NCBI RefSeq assembly: GCF_026642255.1
Contig: NZ_CP113264.1
Coordinates: forward strand, 1,674,001 to 1,738,000
Direction: 5' to 3'
Origin: Streptomonospora nanhaiensis
Lineage (GTDB): Bacteria; Actinomycetota; Actinomycetes; Streptosporangiales; Streptosporangiaceae
DNA length: 64,000 bases
This document shows positions 33,195 to 41,076 of this stretch, piece after piece. The number at the start of each line of letters is the position of its first letter. The first letter of the stretch is position 1. The position numbers and the translations under genes are program-made. The notes under the pieces are model-generated. The model was not told the origin of the DNA and ran no database searches. It saw nothing but the letters and a program-made list of their open reading frames with translations.

Positions 33195-33244
33195 GCGGAC
33201 AAAGCGGCAAAATTAAGCATTTCCAATACGCCTGCTTTGTCTGC
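33195..33244 (+). terminator. Imperfect hairpin after the small secreted protein gene
   Basis: GCGGACAAAGC (33195-33205) and GCTTTGTCTGC (33234-33244) pair with one mismatch around an AT-rich 28-base loop, 11 bases past the stop codon. It may end that transcript. Confidence 0.4.
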
Positions 33245-33250
33245 TTGTTT

Positions 33251-33275
33251 CCCCCGATTAAGGAGTAGTCGGGGG
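33251..33275 (+). promoter_or_regulatory. CCCCCGA/TCGGGGG stem-loop in the biosynthetic cluster leader
   Basis: A perfect 7-bp stem encloses an 11-base loop TTAAGGAGTAG that displays AAGGAG. It lies in the 232-base region before the first cluster gene at 33417. That region is unusually AT-rich and should contain the cluster promoter. The stem could be regulatory or part of a terminator. Confidence 0.35.
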
Positions 33276-33416
33276 TAGGGTTTGGGACGCGGGTGGAGGT
33301 TTCGCGTTTTGACGCTTTTTCCGTGGTGCTCCACGCTGGGTCTCCGTTCGATGGTTCCGCCCGTCCGGAAGGGCGCGGAACGAGGATGACGGCGAACGGA
33401 AAGGCGCGCACCCTCC

Positions 33417-34433
33417 ATGCTGCACACCCTCATCGTCGGCCTGGGCAGATCGGGAAGAGGGCTGCACCTGCCGTCGCTCGCCAAGGCGCGGGCGGCGGCC
33501 CCCTCCCTCTTCGCCCCGGGCCCGGTGATGGGCCACGACCCCCTGTGTCCCGGGGCGGACGGGCTCCTGGCGGTCGCCTCCCCCGAGGAGGCGGCGCGCC
33601 GCCGCCCGCCGCGGGACACCGTGGTCCACCTGTGCACCCCGCCCCACCTGCGCGCGGAGCCGCTGGAAACCCTGGCCCGCCTGGGCTACCGCAGCATCAT
33701 CGTGGAGAAGCCGCTGGCCCTGGACCTCGTCGAACTGGCCGCGATCGCGCGGCTGCGCCGCCGCTGGGACCTCGACCTCGCCGTCTCCACCCCCTGGTCG
33801 GCCAGCGCGTTGAGCAGGCGGCTGTCGGCGGCCCGGCGCTCCGGCGCCTTCGGGGCGCTGCGCGCGATCACGGTGCTCCAGCACAAGCCCCGGTTCACCA
33901 GGTCCCTGGGGTCGCCGGGGCACCCCACCGCCTTCGACATCGAGGTCCCCCACGCCCTCGCCGTGGTCGTGGCGCTCGCGGGAGGCGCCGACGTCGCCGC
34001 GGCCGGACTGGAGGACATGGTCGTCGACGGGACGCGCCTGCCGGGCCTGGGCGGCGCCCGCCTGGACCTCGTGCACCACACCGGCGTGCTCACCCGGATC
34101 GAGTCCGACCTGACCTCCCCGCTGCGCGAGCGGCGCATCGTGCTGGAGTTCGACGAGGTCGTCCTGACCGGCCACTACCCGTGCAGCGAGGCCGACCACA
34201 CCGCCCAGCTGTCGGTGGCGGTGCCGGGGCGGGCCCCCACCCGCTCGGCCTTCCACGACGACGCCTTCACCGCGTTCCTGCGCGCCTGCTACACCCGCTA
34301 CTCCCGGCCCCGGCGCGCCAGGGGGGACCTGCCCGTCCACGTGGAGGCCGTCCGCCTGCTGTCCGAGGCGAAGAACCTCTGCTCCTCCCGCACCGACGAC
34401 CCCCGGGAGGCCGACAGTGCCGTCCGCGTCTGA
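33417..34433 (+). CDS. Gfo/Idh/MocA-family oxidoreductase (cluster gene 1)
   Basis: A 338-residue NAD(P)-dependent sugar- or cyclitol-oxidoreductase type protein. The Rossmann motif LIVGLGRSGRGLHLPSL (residues 5-21) and the hallmark EKPLALDL (about 100) are present. This is the conserved Gfo/Idh EKP lysine. The substrate-binding half carries FDIEVPHALAVV (about 178). The usual central histidine region is less clear. It opens a run of six genes overlapping by 4-17 bases, so the block is one transcript. It probably oxidises a sugar or cyclitol carbon to the ketone that a DegT aminotransferase later aminates (inference). Confidence 0.82.
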   Translation: MLHTLIVGLGRSGRGLHLPSLAKARAAAPSLFAPGPVMGHDPLCPGADGLLAVASPEEAARRRPPRDTVVHLCTPPHLRAEPLETLARLGYRSIIVEKPLALDLVELAAIARLRRRWDLDLAVSTPWSASALSRRLSAARRSGAFGALRAITVLQHKPRFTRSLGSPGHPTAFDIEVPHALAVVVALAGGADVAAAGLEDMVVDGTRLPGLGGARLDLVHHTGVLTRIESDLTSPLRERRIVLEFDEVVLTGHYPCSEADHTAQLSVAVPGRAPTRSAFHDDAFTAFLRACYTRYSRPRRARGDLPVHVEAVRLLSEAKNLCSSRTDDPREADSAVRV

Positions 34434-35295
34434 GACACCCCGCCTGGCGGGGATCGGCGACGAGGCCGCCCCCGGGCTGCCCGGCCAGATCGCCGCCGTG
34501 CGCGCGCTCGGCTGGAACCTGCTGGAGCTGCGCACCCTGGACGGCGTGCCGGTCGCCGAGACGGACGACGCCGCCTTCGCGCGGGCCGCGGAGCGCATCC
34601 GCGCGGCCGGGGTGGAGGTGGTCGCCGTCGCCGCCAAGATCGGCGACTGGTCCCGGCCCGCCACCGGGGACTTCGCCGTCGACCTGGCCGAGCTGGACGT
34701 GCTCGCCCGGCGCTGCGCGGTCCTGGGCACGCGCACGGTGCGGATCATGTCCTTCCCCTCCGGGGGCCTGGCCGAGCCCGGGTGGGGGCGCGTGGTCCGC
34801 ACGCGGATGCGCGTGCTGGCCGACCGCGCCGAGGACGCCGGCCTGGTCCTGGCGCACGAGAACTGCGCCGGATGGGCGGGGGAGGACGCCGCCCGTGTCC
34901 TGGACCTGCTGGCCCACGTCGACAGCCCGGCGCTGCGGGTGCTGTTCGACACCGGCAACGGCGTCGCCCACGGCTACGACGCCGCCGCGATGCTGCGCCC
35001 GCTCGTGGAGTACGTGGCCCACGTCCACGTCAAGGACGCCGTCGACGCCCCCGGAGGGGACACCGCCTACGTGCTGCCCGGCCGGGGGCGGTCCGGGGTG
35101 GACGAGTGCCTGCGGATCCTGGCCTGTCACGGCTACCGGGGCGCACTGTCCATCGAACCCCACCTGCACCTGCGCCCCCACCTCCGGGGAACCGGCGGCG
35201 ACCCCGGCCGGGGGGACGCGGCCGGGTTCGTCGAGTACGGGCGGGCCCTGGAGGAGACGGTGCGCCGGGTCTGGCGCGCGGAGGCGGTCCGATGA
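34417..35295 (+). CDS. Sugar phosphate isomerase/epimerase-like TIM barrel (cluster gene 2)
   Basis: A 292-residue xylose-isomerase-like TIM barrel. Typical segments: LGWNLLELRTLDGVPV (about residue 27), TVRIMSFPSGG (about 108), VLAHENCAGW (about 144, metal-binding Glu), VLFDTGNGVAHGYDAA (about 178, Asp) and YVAHVHVKDAV (about 204, His/Lys). The metal-binding set looks complete. Start at GTG 34417 with GGGAGG six bases upstream, overlapping gene 1 by 17 bases. Relatives epimerise or isomerise keto sugars, dehydrate inosose, or cleave 3-keto-glycosides; any of these fits beside a Gfo/Idh enzyme. Confidence 0.85.
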   Translation: MPSASETPRLAGIGDEAAPGLPGQIAAVRALGWNLLELRTLDGVPVAETDDAAFARAAERIRAAGVEVVAVAAKIGDWSRPATGDFAVDLAELDVLARRCAVLGTRTVRIMSFPSGGLAEPGWGRVVRTRMRVLADRAEDAGLVLAHENCAGWAGEDAARVLDLLAHVDSPALRVLFDTGNGVAHGYDAAAMLRPLVEYVAHVHVKDAVDAPGGDTAYVLPGRGRSGVDECLRILACHGYRGALSIEPHLHLRPHLRGTGGDPGRGDAAGFVEYGRALEETVRRVWRAEAVR

Positions 35296-36572
35296 CGCTC
35301 ACCGGTGACGAGCGCTCCCTGCTGATGCGGCTGCTGGCCGCCCCCACGGCCGGCCCCCTGGAGACCGGGGCCGCGGGCCCGGCGCCCCGGCTGTGGGAGG
35401 CCCAGCGCGACTACGCCCGCGCCGCCGGGCGGCTCGGGTTCCGGGTGGTCCGCCACGCCCCCGCCGACCCCGCCGACCTGGAGGCGCCCGGCGTGCCCGA
35501 GACGGTGCGCGAGGCCGCCGCCGACCCCGGCTTCCTCGCCTGTCAGCCCAGCCTGGTCCTGAGGCTCGGCCCCGACGCCGTGCCGCGCGAGCGCACGGTC
35601 ATGTTCAACGTGCACATGGACACCGTCGCGGGCGGCCCCGCCGCCTCCTTCGACGGCGAGGTCTTCCGCGGCCGCGGCGCCGTCGACGCCAAGGGGCCCG
35701 CGGTGGCGCTCCTGGCCGGGGTGCGCGCCGCCCTGGAGCGCTCGCCGGCCCTGGGCCGCGACACCGCCGTCCTCGTCCAGGCGGTCGCGGGGGAGGAGGG
35801 CGGGGCCATGGGCGTCCTGGGCACCCGCCCCCTGGTCGGACTGGGTCACACCGGCCGCGTCAACGTGTTCTGCGAACCCACGTCCGGACGGTTCCTCACC
35901 CGCTCCACGGCCTCGATGACCGCCCGTGTCTCGGTGCGCGGCGACGACGCCGTGGACGACCGGCCCCACAGCGGGCACAACGCCTCGGTGCTGCTGGGGT
36001 TCCTCGCCCAGCGCATGGGCCGCGCCCTGGACGCCCACGCCCGGAACGGCGCGGTGTGCGTGGCCGGGCTGCACACGGGCACACTGCACAACCGCGTGTA
36101 CGGCTCCGGCGACCTGCTCCTCAACCTGTCCTACGCCGACGCCCGCGCCGGCAGGACCCTGGAGGAGGCGGTGCGGGGCGCCTTCGACACCGCGCTGGCG
36201 GAGTTCGGCTCCGCCTTCGCCGACACCGCCCTCTTCGCCCGGACCGCGGCCGACGCGCGCCGCCTCACCCGCCTGGACTGGCCCAAGCGCGGCCTGCCGG
36301 TCCTGGACGACCGCGACCGGTGGGGGCACGACCTGCTGCGCCGGGCCGGGGTGCCCGCCTGGCCGGCCGACGAACCCGCCTTCACCTGCGACGCCATCTG
36401 GATGGCGGACGTCCCGGACACCTGCACCGTCGTGCTGGGACCGGGCGACCTGGACGCCGACGGCGCGCACGGCGACGACGAGCGCGTCCGCCTCCGCGAC
36501 CTCGACGGGTACGCCGACACGGTGGCCCGTCTCCTGACCGCCTTCACCGACGACACCGACGGAGGATCGTGA
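35292..36572 (+). CDS. M20-family metallo-amidohydrolase/peptidase (cluster gene 3)
   Basis: A 426-residue zinc hydrolase of the ArgE/DapE/carboxypeptidase G2 family. Metal ligands: NVHMDTVAG (about residue 105), GRGAVDAKGPAVALL (about 127), AGEEGGAMG (about 166), FCEPTSG (about 194) and a final AHGDDERV (about 395). The lid domain has HSGHNASV (about 226). It overlaps gene 2 by 4 bases (ATGA). In clusters such enzymes remove an N-acyl or aminoacyl group that masks an amine during biosynthesis (inference). No signal peptide. Confidence 0.86.
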   Translation: MTLTGDERSLLMRLLAAPTAGPLETGAAGPAPRLWEAQRDYARAAGRLGFRVVRHAPADPADLEAPGVPETVREAAADPGFLACQPSLVLRLGPDAVPRERTVMFNVHMDTVAGGPAASFDGEVFRGRGAVDAKGPAVALLAGVRAALERSPALGRDTAVLVQAVAGEEGGAMGVLGTRPLVGLGHTGRVNVFCEPTSGRFLTRSTASMTARVSVRGDDAVDDRPHSGHNASVLLGFLAQRMGRALDAHARNGAVCVAGLHTGTLHNRVYGSGDLLLNLSYADARAGRTLEEAVRGAFDTALAEFGSAFADTALFARTAADARRLTRLDWPKRGLPVLDDRDRWGHDLLRRAGVPAWPADEPAFTCDAIWMADVPDTCTVVLGPGDLDADGAHGDDERVRLRDLDGYADTVARLLTAFTDDTDGGS

Positions 36573-37705
36573 CCACCCTCTCCCCAGAGTCACCGCCGGC
36601 ACAGGAACGGGCGACCGTGACGGTCGACCACGACGCGCTGCTCGCCTTCCTCACGGAGGTCTTCGCCGGCCGGGGCCTGCCCCGCGGCCGGGCCGCGGAG
36701 GCGGCGCGCGCCCTGTGCCACGGGGACCTCACCGGAATGGACTCCCACGGGGTCGCCAACCTGGCCGGGCTCTACCTCCCCCTGCTCGACGAGGGGAGGG
36801 CGGACCCCGGCGCGGAGCCCCGCGTGCTGGCCGACCTCGGCGCCGCCGTGCTGCTCGACGCCCGGCGCTCCCTCGGCCTGTGGGCCGCGTCGGAGGCGAT
36901 GGACCTCGCCGCGCGGCGGGCCGGGGAGCACGGGGTGGGCCTGGTGTCGGTACGCGGGGCCACGCACCTGGGCTGCGCCGGCTACCACGCACTGCGCGCC
37001 GTCGAACGCGGCATGATCGGCGTGGTCGCGAGCAACTGCGGCCGCCAGCGCATCGCGCGGCCGCCGGGCGGGGCCGTGGCCCTGTTGGGGACCAACCCCC
37101 TCAGCGCCGCGGCCCCGGCCGGTGCGCATCCGCCGTTCCTGCTGGACATGAGCACCACGGCGACGCCCACCGGCCGGGTCCGGCAGGCCGCACGCGAGGG
37201 CCGGCGGCTGCCGGAGGGGGTGCTGTGCGACGACCACGGCGCCCCCGTCACCGACCCGGCGGCGTTCGACGCCGGGCGTGCGCACCTGATGTGGCTGGGC
37301 GGCGAGGCGGGGCGGTTCAAGGGCTTCGGCCTCGGACTGCTGGTGGAGGTGCTGTCCGCGGTGGTCTCCGGCGCCGGGCGGGGCCCGGACCCCGACGCCC
37401 TGGCCGGGGACGGCGGGCCCTCCGGCCGGGACGACGACATCGGCTTCCTGATGCTGGCGATCGCCCCCGACGCGCTGCGCGAGGGGGCACCGGCCGACGC
37501 CGAGGAGCTGTTCGGCGTGGTGACGGCGTGCCCTCCGGCCGCCCCCGGCGACCCGGTGCGCTACCCCGGCTGGCACGAGCACCGCACGGCGCGGGAGCGC
37601 CGCGCCACGGGGGTGCCGCTGGCCGCCGGCCTGTACGCCGAACTGGCGGACGTGGCCGCGCGGGCGGGGATCCCGGCGCCGGCGCTCGCGGGGGAGGGAC
37701 GATGA
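36569..37705 (+). CDS. LDH2/malate-type NAD(P) dehydrogenase (cluster gene 4)
   Basis: A 378-residue member of the malate/L-lactate (type 2, DUF-unrelated) dehydrogenase family, which also includes ketimine and ureidoglycolate dehydrogenases. The signature GDLTGMDSHGVANL (about residue 52) carries the catalytic His. NCGRQRIARPPGG and LLGTNPLSAAAPAG (about 160-182), LLDMSTTATPTGRV (about 192) and FKGFGLGLLVEVLSAVV (about 252) follow. It starts at GTG 36569, overlapping gene 3 by 4 bases. It probably reduces or oxidises an alpha-keto or imino acid. Whether it makes a building block or tailors the core is unknown. Confidence 0.85.
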   Translation: MTTLSPESPPAQERATVTVDHDALLAFLTEVFAGRGLPRGRAAEAARALCHGDLTGMDSHGVANLAGLYLPLLDEGRADPGAEPRVLADLGAAVLLDARRSLGLWAASEAMDLAARRAGEHGVGLVSVRGATHLGCAGYHALRAVERGMIGVVASNCGRQRIARPPGGAVALLGTNPLSAAAPAGAHPPFLLDMSTTATPTGRVRQAAREGRRLPEGVLCDDHGAPVTDPAAFDAGRAHLMWLGGEAGRFKGFGLGLLVEVLSAVVSGAGRGPDPDALAGDGGPSGRDDDIGFLMLAIAPDALREGAPADAEELFGVVTACPPAAPGDPVRYPGWHEHRTARERRATGVPLAAGLYAELADVAARAGIPAPALAGEGR

Positions 37706-38625
37706 GGGGGCCCCTGCGCGTGGGAGTGGTCGGCCTGGGGGTCATCTCCCGGTTCCACCTGGCGGCGCTGTCGGCCTCCACCGACTGGGAGCTCGCGGCC
37801 GTGTGCGACCTGAACCCGTCGAGGGTCGCGGACCCGCCGCCGGGGGCGGCGGGCTACACCGACCACACGCGGATGCTGGCGGAGGCGGACCTGGCCGCGG
37901 TCGTGGTCACGGCCCCCAACGACGCGCACGCCCGGATCTGCGCCGACGCCCTCGCGGCCGGTGTCGCGGTGTGCGCGGAGAAGCCGCTCGCCCTGGATCT
38001 CGCGGAGGGGGAGGCCCTGGCCGCCCTGTCCCGGGACCGGGGGGTGCCGTTGACCACGGCCTTCCACCGCCGGTACAACTCCGGGTTCGCCGCGCTGCGT
38101 CACCGGATCGGGGAGCGCGCGGTGGCGGAGGTGACCGTGCGCTACCTGGAGCGGATCGAGGAGCACGCCGGGGAGGACACCTGGTACCTGGATCCGGGCC
38201 GCTGCGGCGGCGGGTGCGTGGCCGACAACGGACCCAACGCCTTCGACCTGGTGGAGACCCTGCTGGGCCGGGCCGAGGTGACCGGGGCCCGGGTGGAGTA
38301 CGACGACGCGGGGGTGGACCGGAGGGCGGACGTCGCCCTGCGAGCGGGGGGAGCCCGCGCCCGGGTGCTGCTGGACTGGTCCCATCCGGGGGAGTGCAAG
38401 GACGTGGTGGTGAGAACGGCGGACGGGCAGGTGTGGGCGGCCGACCTGCTGGCCGGCCGCCCCGCCTTCAAGGAGTCCCTCTGGCACGAGTACGAGGGCA
38501 TCGCCGCCGACTTCGCGCGCCGGGTGCGCGAAGGGCGGACCGACGACGGCGCGGGGGTGTCGGCGCTGCGCCTGGTCGGCGAGGCCTACCGCGCGGCGGA
38601 GCTCGGGGAGAGGGCCGCCCGGTGA
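37702..38625 (+). CDS. Gfo/Idh/MocA-family oxidoreductase (cluster gene 5)
   Basis: A 307-residue second Gfo/Idh enzyme, distinct from gene 1. The Rossmann segment RVGVVGLGVISRFHLAALSA (residues 6-25), AEKPLALDLAEG (about 93) with the conserved Lys, and FHRRYNSGFAALRHRI (about 118) are plain. Cys/Gly-rich GRCGGGCVADNGPNAFDLVE (about 168-187) includes the conserved substrate-site region, where many homologues have GG..D.G.H..D. Here it reads DNGPNAFD, so Asn replaces the usual His. It overlaps gene 4 by 4 bases. Two Gfo/Idh genes imply two redox steps on a sugar-like ring. Confidence 0.87.
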   Translation: MRGPLRVGVVGLGVISRFHLAALSASTDWELAAVCDLNPSRVADPPPGAAGYTDHTRMLAEADLAAVVVTAPNDAHARICADALAAGVAVCAEKPLALDLAEGEALAALSRDRGVPLTTAFHRRYNSGFAALRHRIGERAVAEVTVRYLERIEEHAGEDTWYLDPGRCGGGCVADNGPNAFDLVETLLGRAEVTGARVEYDDAGVDRRADVALRAGGARARVLLDWSHPGECKDVVVRTADGQVWAADLLAGRPAFKESLWHEYEGIAADFARRVREGRTDDGAGVSALRLVGEAYRAAELGERAAR

Positions 38626-39092
38626 ACCCGCACGAGGACGGCGCCAAGCGCGACGTGGCCGCCACCCTGCTCAAGGTCCTGGTCCACCGCAGGACCGAGC
38701 GCGGCATGCGGCTGGAACCGTTCGCGAGCCGGTGCGTGCGCGCGGGGGAGGTCCACGAGCTGGTCGCCACCGACCACACCGACACCGCGGAGGGCGCCCG
38801 GATCGACCGCGTGGGGTTCCTGGGGTTCGCCGAGATCACCGCCGCCGGCGTCGTGGACCGGGGCGACGAGGTATGGATCGGTTCGCGCCGGGTGGGCGTG
38901 GTGCTGGGGTTCGACGCCTGCCACACGCCGAACCACTACAACGTGCTCATCCACGCGGACCCGGCCCCCACGGGGCGCGAGCTGGCGCTGCGACCGGAGG
39001 AGCCGGTGGTGTTCCGGCAGGGGAGCCCCGGGACCGTGGCCGAGGTCTTCCGGACACCGTCCGCGGAAAATGTCGAAGAATGTCCGAAATAA
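38622..39092 (+). CDS. Unknown 156-residue cluster protein (cluster gene 6)
   Basis: A 156-residue soluble protein starting at a GTG that overlaps gene 5 by 4 bases. It contains KVLVHRRTERGMRLEPFASR (about 18-37), VHELVATDHTDTAEGARIDR (about 45), VGFLGFAEITAAGVV and VGVVLGFDACHTPNHYNVLI (about 88-107). The compact beta-rich pattern and the FDxCHxPNHYN motif, with Cys, two His and Asn, look conserved and could bind metal or substrate. I do not recognise the family. It might be a small enzyme or the partner subunit of the TIM-barrel protein. It ends the first coupled block. Confidence 0.72.
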   Translation: MNPHEDGAKRDVAATLLKVLVHRRTERGMRLEPFASRCVRAGEVHELVATDHTDTAEGARIDRVGFLGFAEITAAGVVDRGDEVWIGSRRVGVVLGFDACHTPNHYNVLIHADPAPTGRELALRPEEPVVFRQGSPGTVAEVFRTPSAENVEECPK

Positions 39093-39176
39093 ATTTCACG
39101 AAGCATCGATGATTTTCCCGGATTGGCTTTTCCGGGGCCCTCGGATCGGTAATATTCGAGTCGGGGGAAGGTGATT

Positions 39177-39193
39177 CTCGAATCGCATTCGAG
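39177..39193. promoter_or_regulatory. CTCGAAT-CGC-ATTCGAG palindrome before the EF-hand gene
   Basis: A perfect 7-3-7 palindrome in the AT-rich 159-base gap between cluster genes 6 and 7. ATTCGAGTC is also repeated directly at 39154-39162 and 39187-39195. This spacer is the only real break in the cluster and probably holds an internal promoter with an operator. Confidence 0.45.
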
Positions 39194-39251
39194 TCCCCTT
39201 CTTCTTGTTATTCATTTTGTTGTTCCCAATTATTCTCTTGAAGGAGAACGG

Positions 39252-39782
39252 ATGACGACCGCCGTCAAGGCCAACGACCGCCTCGAAGAGCGCTTCCGCC
39301 TGTGGGACCACAACGGCAACGGCGTGATCGAGCGCGCGGACTTCGAGCAGGAGATCGAGGGCATCCTCAGCCGCTTCGGCGTCGAGGCCTCGGCCCCCGC
39401 CGCGGAGGGCCTCCGCGGCGCCTACCTCGGCCTGTTCGACCGCCTGGCGCGGTCCGCGGGCACCGAGCGGATGAGCAAGGAGGACTTCGTCCGGGCCGCC
39501 GAGAGCGAGATCGTCAGCAAGGGCGACGCCGGCTTCTCGGAGGTCCTCCAGCCGACCATCCAGGCGATCATGACCATCGCCGACACCGACGGCGACGGCC
39601 GGATCAACCCGACCGAGCTGGAGCGGTGGTTCGACGCCATCGGCCTGAGCACCGCCCAGGCCGCCGACGCCTTCGGTGAGATCGACACCGACAACGACGG
39701 CGTCCTCACCGTCACCGAGCTGGTCGCCGCGGTGCGCGACTACCACCTCGGCAAGAACGACATCCCCCTCCTGGGCGTCTGA
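39252..39782 (+). CDS. Calerythrin-like EF-hand calcium-binding protein (cluster gene 7)
   Basis: A 176-residue cytosolic EF-hand protein, the same length class as Saccharopolyspora calerythrin. Three good calcium loops: DHNGNGVIERAD (about residue 18), DTDGDGRINPTE (about 113) and DTDNDGVLTVTE (about 147). The second EF position (LARSAGTERMSKEDF) has a degenerate loop. That is the 1-3-4 active pattern known for calerythrin-type proteins. AAGGAG precedes the ATG by five bases. It has its own AT-rich upstream region with a palindrome, and a strong hairpin right after it, so it may be expressed differently from its neighbours. A role as calcium buffer or sensor is inferred. Confidence 0.9.
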   Translation: MTTAVKANDRLEERFRLWDHNGNGVIERADFEQEIEGILSRFGVEASAPAAEGLRGAYLGLFDRLARSAGTERMSKEDFVRAAESEIVSKGDAGFSEVLQPTIQAIMTIADTDGDGRINPTELERWFDAIGLSTAQAADAFGEIDTDNDGVLTVTELVAAVRDYHLGKNDIPLLGV

Positions 39783-39809
39783 CCCCCCTCGGGTCCCGTC
39801 CCCCTTCCG

Positions 39810-39837
39810 GCCCGGCCGCGCCACGGCGCGGCCGGGC
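39810..39837 (+). terminator. Hairpin between EF-hand and first DegT gene
   Basis: A perfect 13-bp stem (39810-39822 and 39825-39837) with a two-base loop, 27 bases after the EF-hand stop. Only 33 bases separate it from the next start codon, too few for a usual promoter. It may act as a partial terminator. Confidence 0.68.
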
Positions 39838-39870
39838 TCCGGTCCCTCCCCCACACGCAGAACGGAAGAA

Positions 39871-41076
39871 ATGAAGTCGGCACTCTCCTCCCCCGCCGCG
39901 GACGAACGCGGCGGGGGTCGTTCGCGCATTCCCTTCTTCGACCAGTCGGACACCTTCCGAAGACTGTGGCCGGAGATCGAGGAGAACTGTGTCCGCGTCA
40001 TGGACGACGGTAAGTTCTCGCACGGCTCCATGGTGGCTGAATTCGAGCGGGAAATGGAGCGCTACACCGGTGCCCGGCACGTCGTCGGCGTCAACTCGGG
40101 GACCGACGCGCTCGTCATTCTCCTGCGCGCCGCAGGACTGCGCCCCGGCGACGAGGTGATCGTCCCCGCCTACACGTTCGTCGCCACCGCCACCGCCGTC
40201 GTGCACGCCGGCGGCGTCCCCGTCTTCGCCGACATCGAGGCGCACGGGTACGGGCTCTCCCCCGACGCGGTCGCGGACGCCGTCACCCCGCGCACCCGCA
40301 TGGTCATGCCGGTCCACCTCTTCGACCGGCTCGCCGACATGGAGGGCATCGGCCGGGTCGCCCGCGCCCACGGGCTGACCGTGGTGGAGGACAGCGCGGA
40401 GGCCGTCGGCATGCGCCTCCACGGCAAGCACGCGGGACTGCTCGGTGCCGGCGGCGTCCTCTCCTTCTTCCCCGCCAAGACCCTGGGGGCCGTCGGCGAC
40501 GCCGGGGCCCTGCTCACCGACGACGACGCCGTCGCCGAAACCGCGCGGATGCTGCGCCACCACGGCCGGTCCGGGCGCACCCTGGCCGAGTTCCCCGGCA
40601 TCTCCAACCCGACGGTCGTCGTCGGCGGCAACAGCAAGATGGACGACATCCAGGCCGCCGTCCTGCTGGCCAAGCTCACCCGCCTGGACGCCGACATCCG
40701 GCGCCGCGCCGAACTGTCGCGCCGCTACGACGGGCGGTTGCGCGGCCTGCCCGGGGTACGGACCGTCCCCGGCGACGCCGCGGCCCGGCCCGGCGAGGAG
40801 CGCGCGGTGTACGTCCACCTCGTCGAGGTGGACGACCGCGACGGCCTCGTCGCCCACCTGGACGCCGCCGGTGTCGGCACCGAGGTCTACTACCCCCGCC
40901 CGCTGCACCTGCAGCCGTGCTTCGCCCACCTGGGCCACCGGCCGGGCGACCTGCCCCGCGCCGAGGAGGTGTGCCGGTCGGCCGTGGCGCTGCCGCTGTA
41001 CGCCGACCTGTCCGAGGAGCGGGTCGACCGGGTCTGCGACGAGATCGAGCGCTTCCTCGCCGGGAGGACCCGATGA
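39871..41076 (+). CDS. DegT/DnrJ/EryC1-family PLP aminotransferase (cluster gene 8)
   Basis: A 401-residue aminotransferase of the family that aminates keto sugars, cyclitols or AHBA precursors. GVNSGTDALVILLRAAGLRP (about 71-90) is the PLP-phosphate region. FVATATAVVHAGGVPVFADI and VVEDSAEAVGMRLHGKHAG (about 171, the pyridine-nitrogen Asp) follow. SFFPAKTLGAVGDAG has the Schiff-base lysine at about 203. GGNSKMDDIQAAVL and TEVYYPRPLHLQPCF complete the family set. GGAAGAA precedes the ATG. It is first of the second coupled block and overlaps gene 9 by 4 bases. Confidence 0.92.
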   Translation: MKSALSSPAADERGGGRSRIPFFDQSDTFRRLWPEIEENCVRVMDDGKFSHGSMVAEFEREMERYTGARHVVGVNSGTDALVILLRAAGLRPGDEVIVPAYTFVATATAVVHAGGVPVFADIEAHGYGLSPDAVADAVTPRTRMVMPVHLFDRLADMEGIGRVARAHGLTVVEDSAEAVGMRLHGKHAGLLGAGGVLSFFPAKTLGAVGDAGALLTDDDAVAETARMLRHHGRSGRTLAEFPGISNPTVVVGGNSKMDDIQAAVLLAKLTRLDADIRRRAELSRRYDGRLRGLPGVRTVPGDAAARPGEERAVYVHLVEVDDRDGLVAHLDAAGVGTEVYYPRPLHLQPCFAHLGHRPGDLPRAEEVCRSAVALPLYADLSEERVDRVCDEIERFLAGRTR

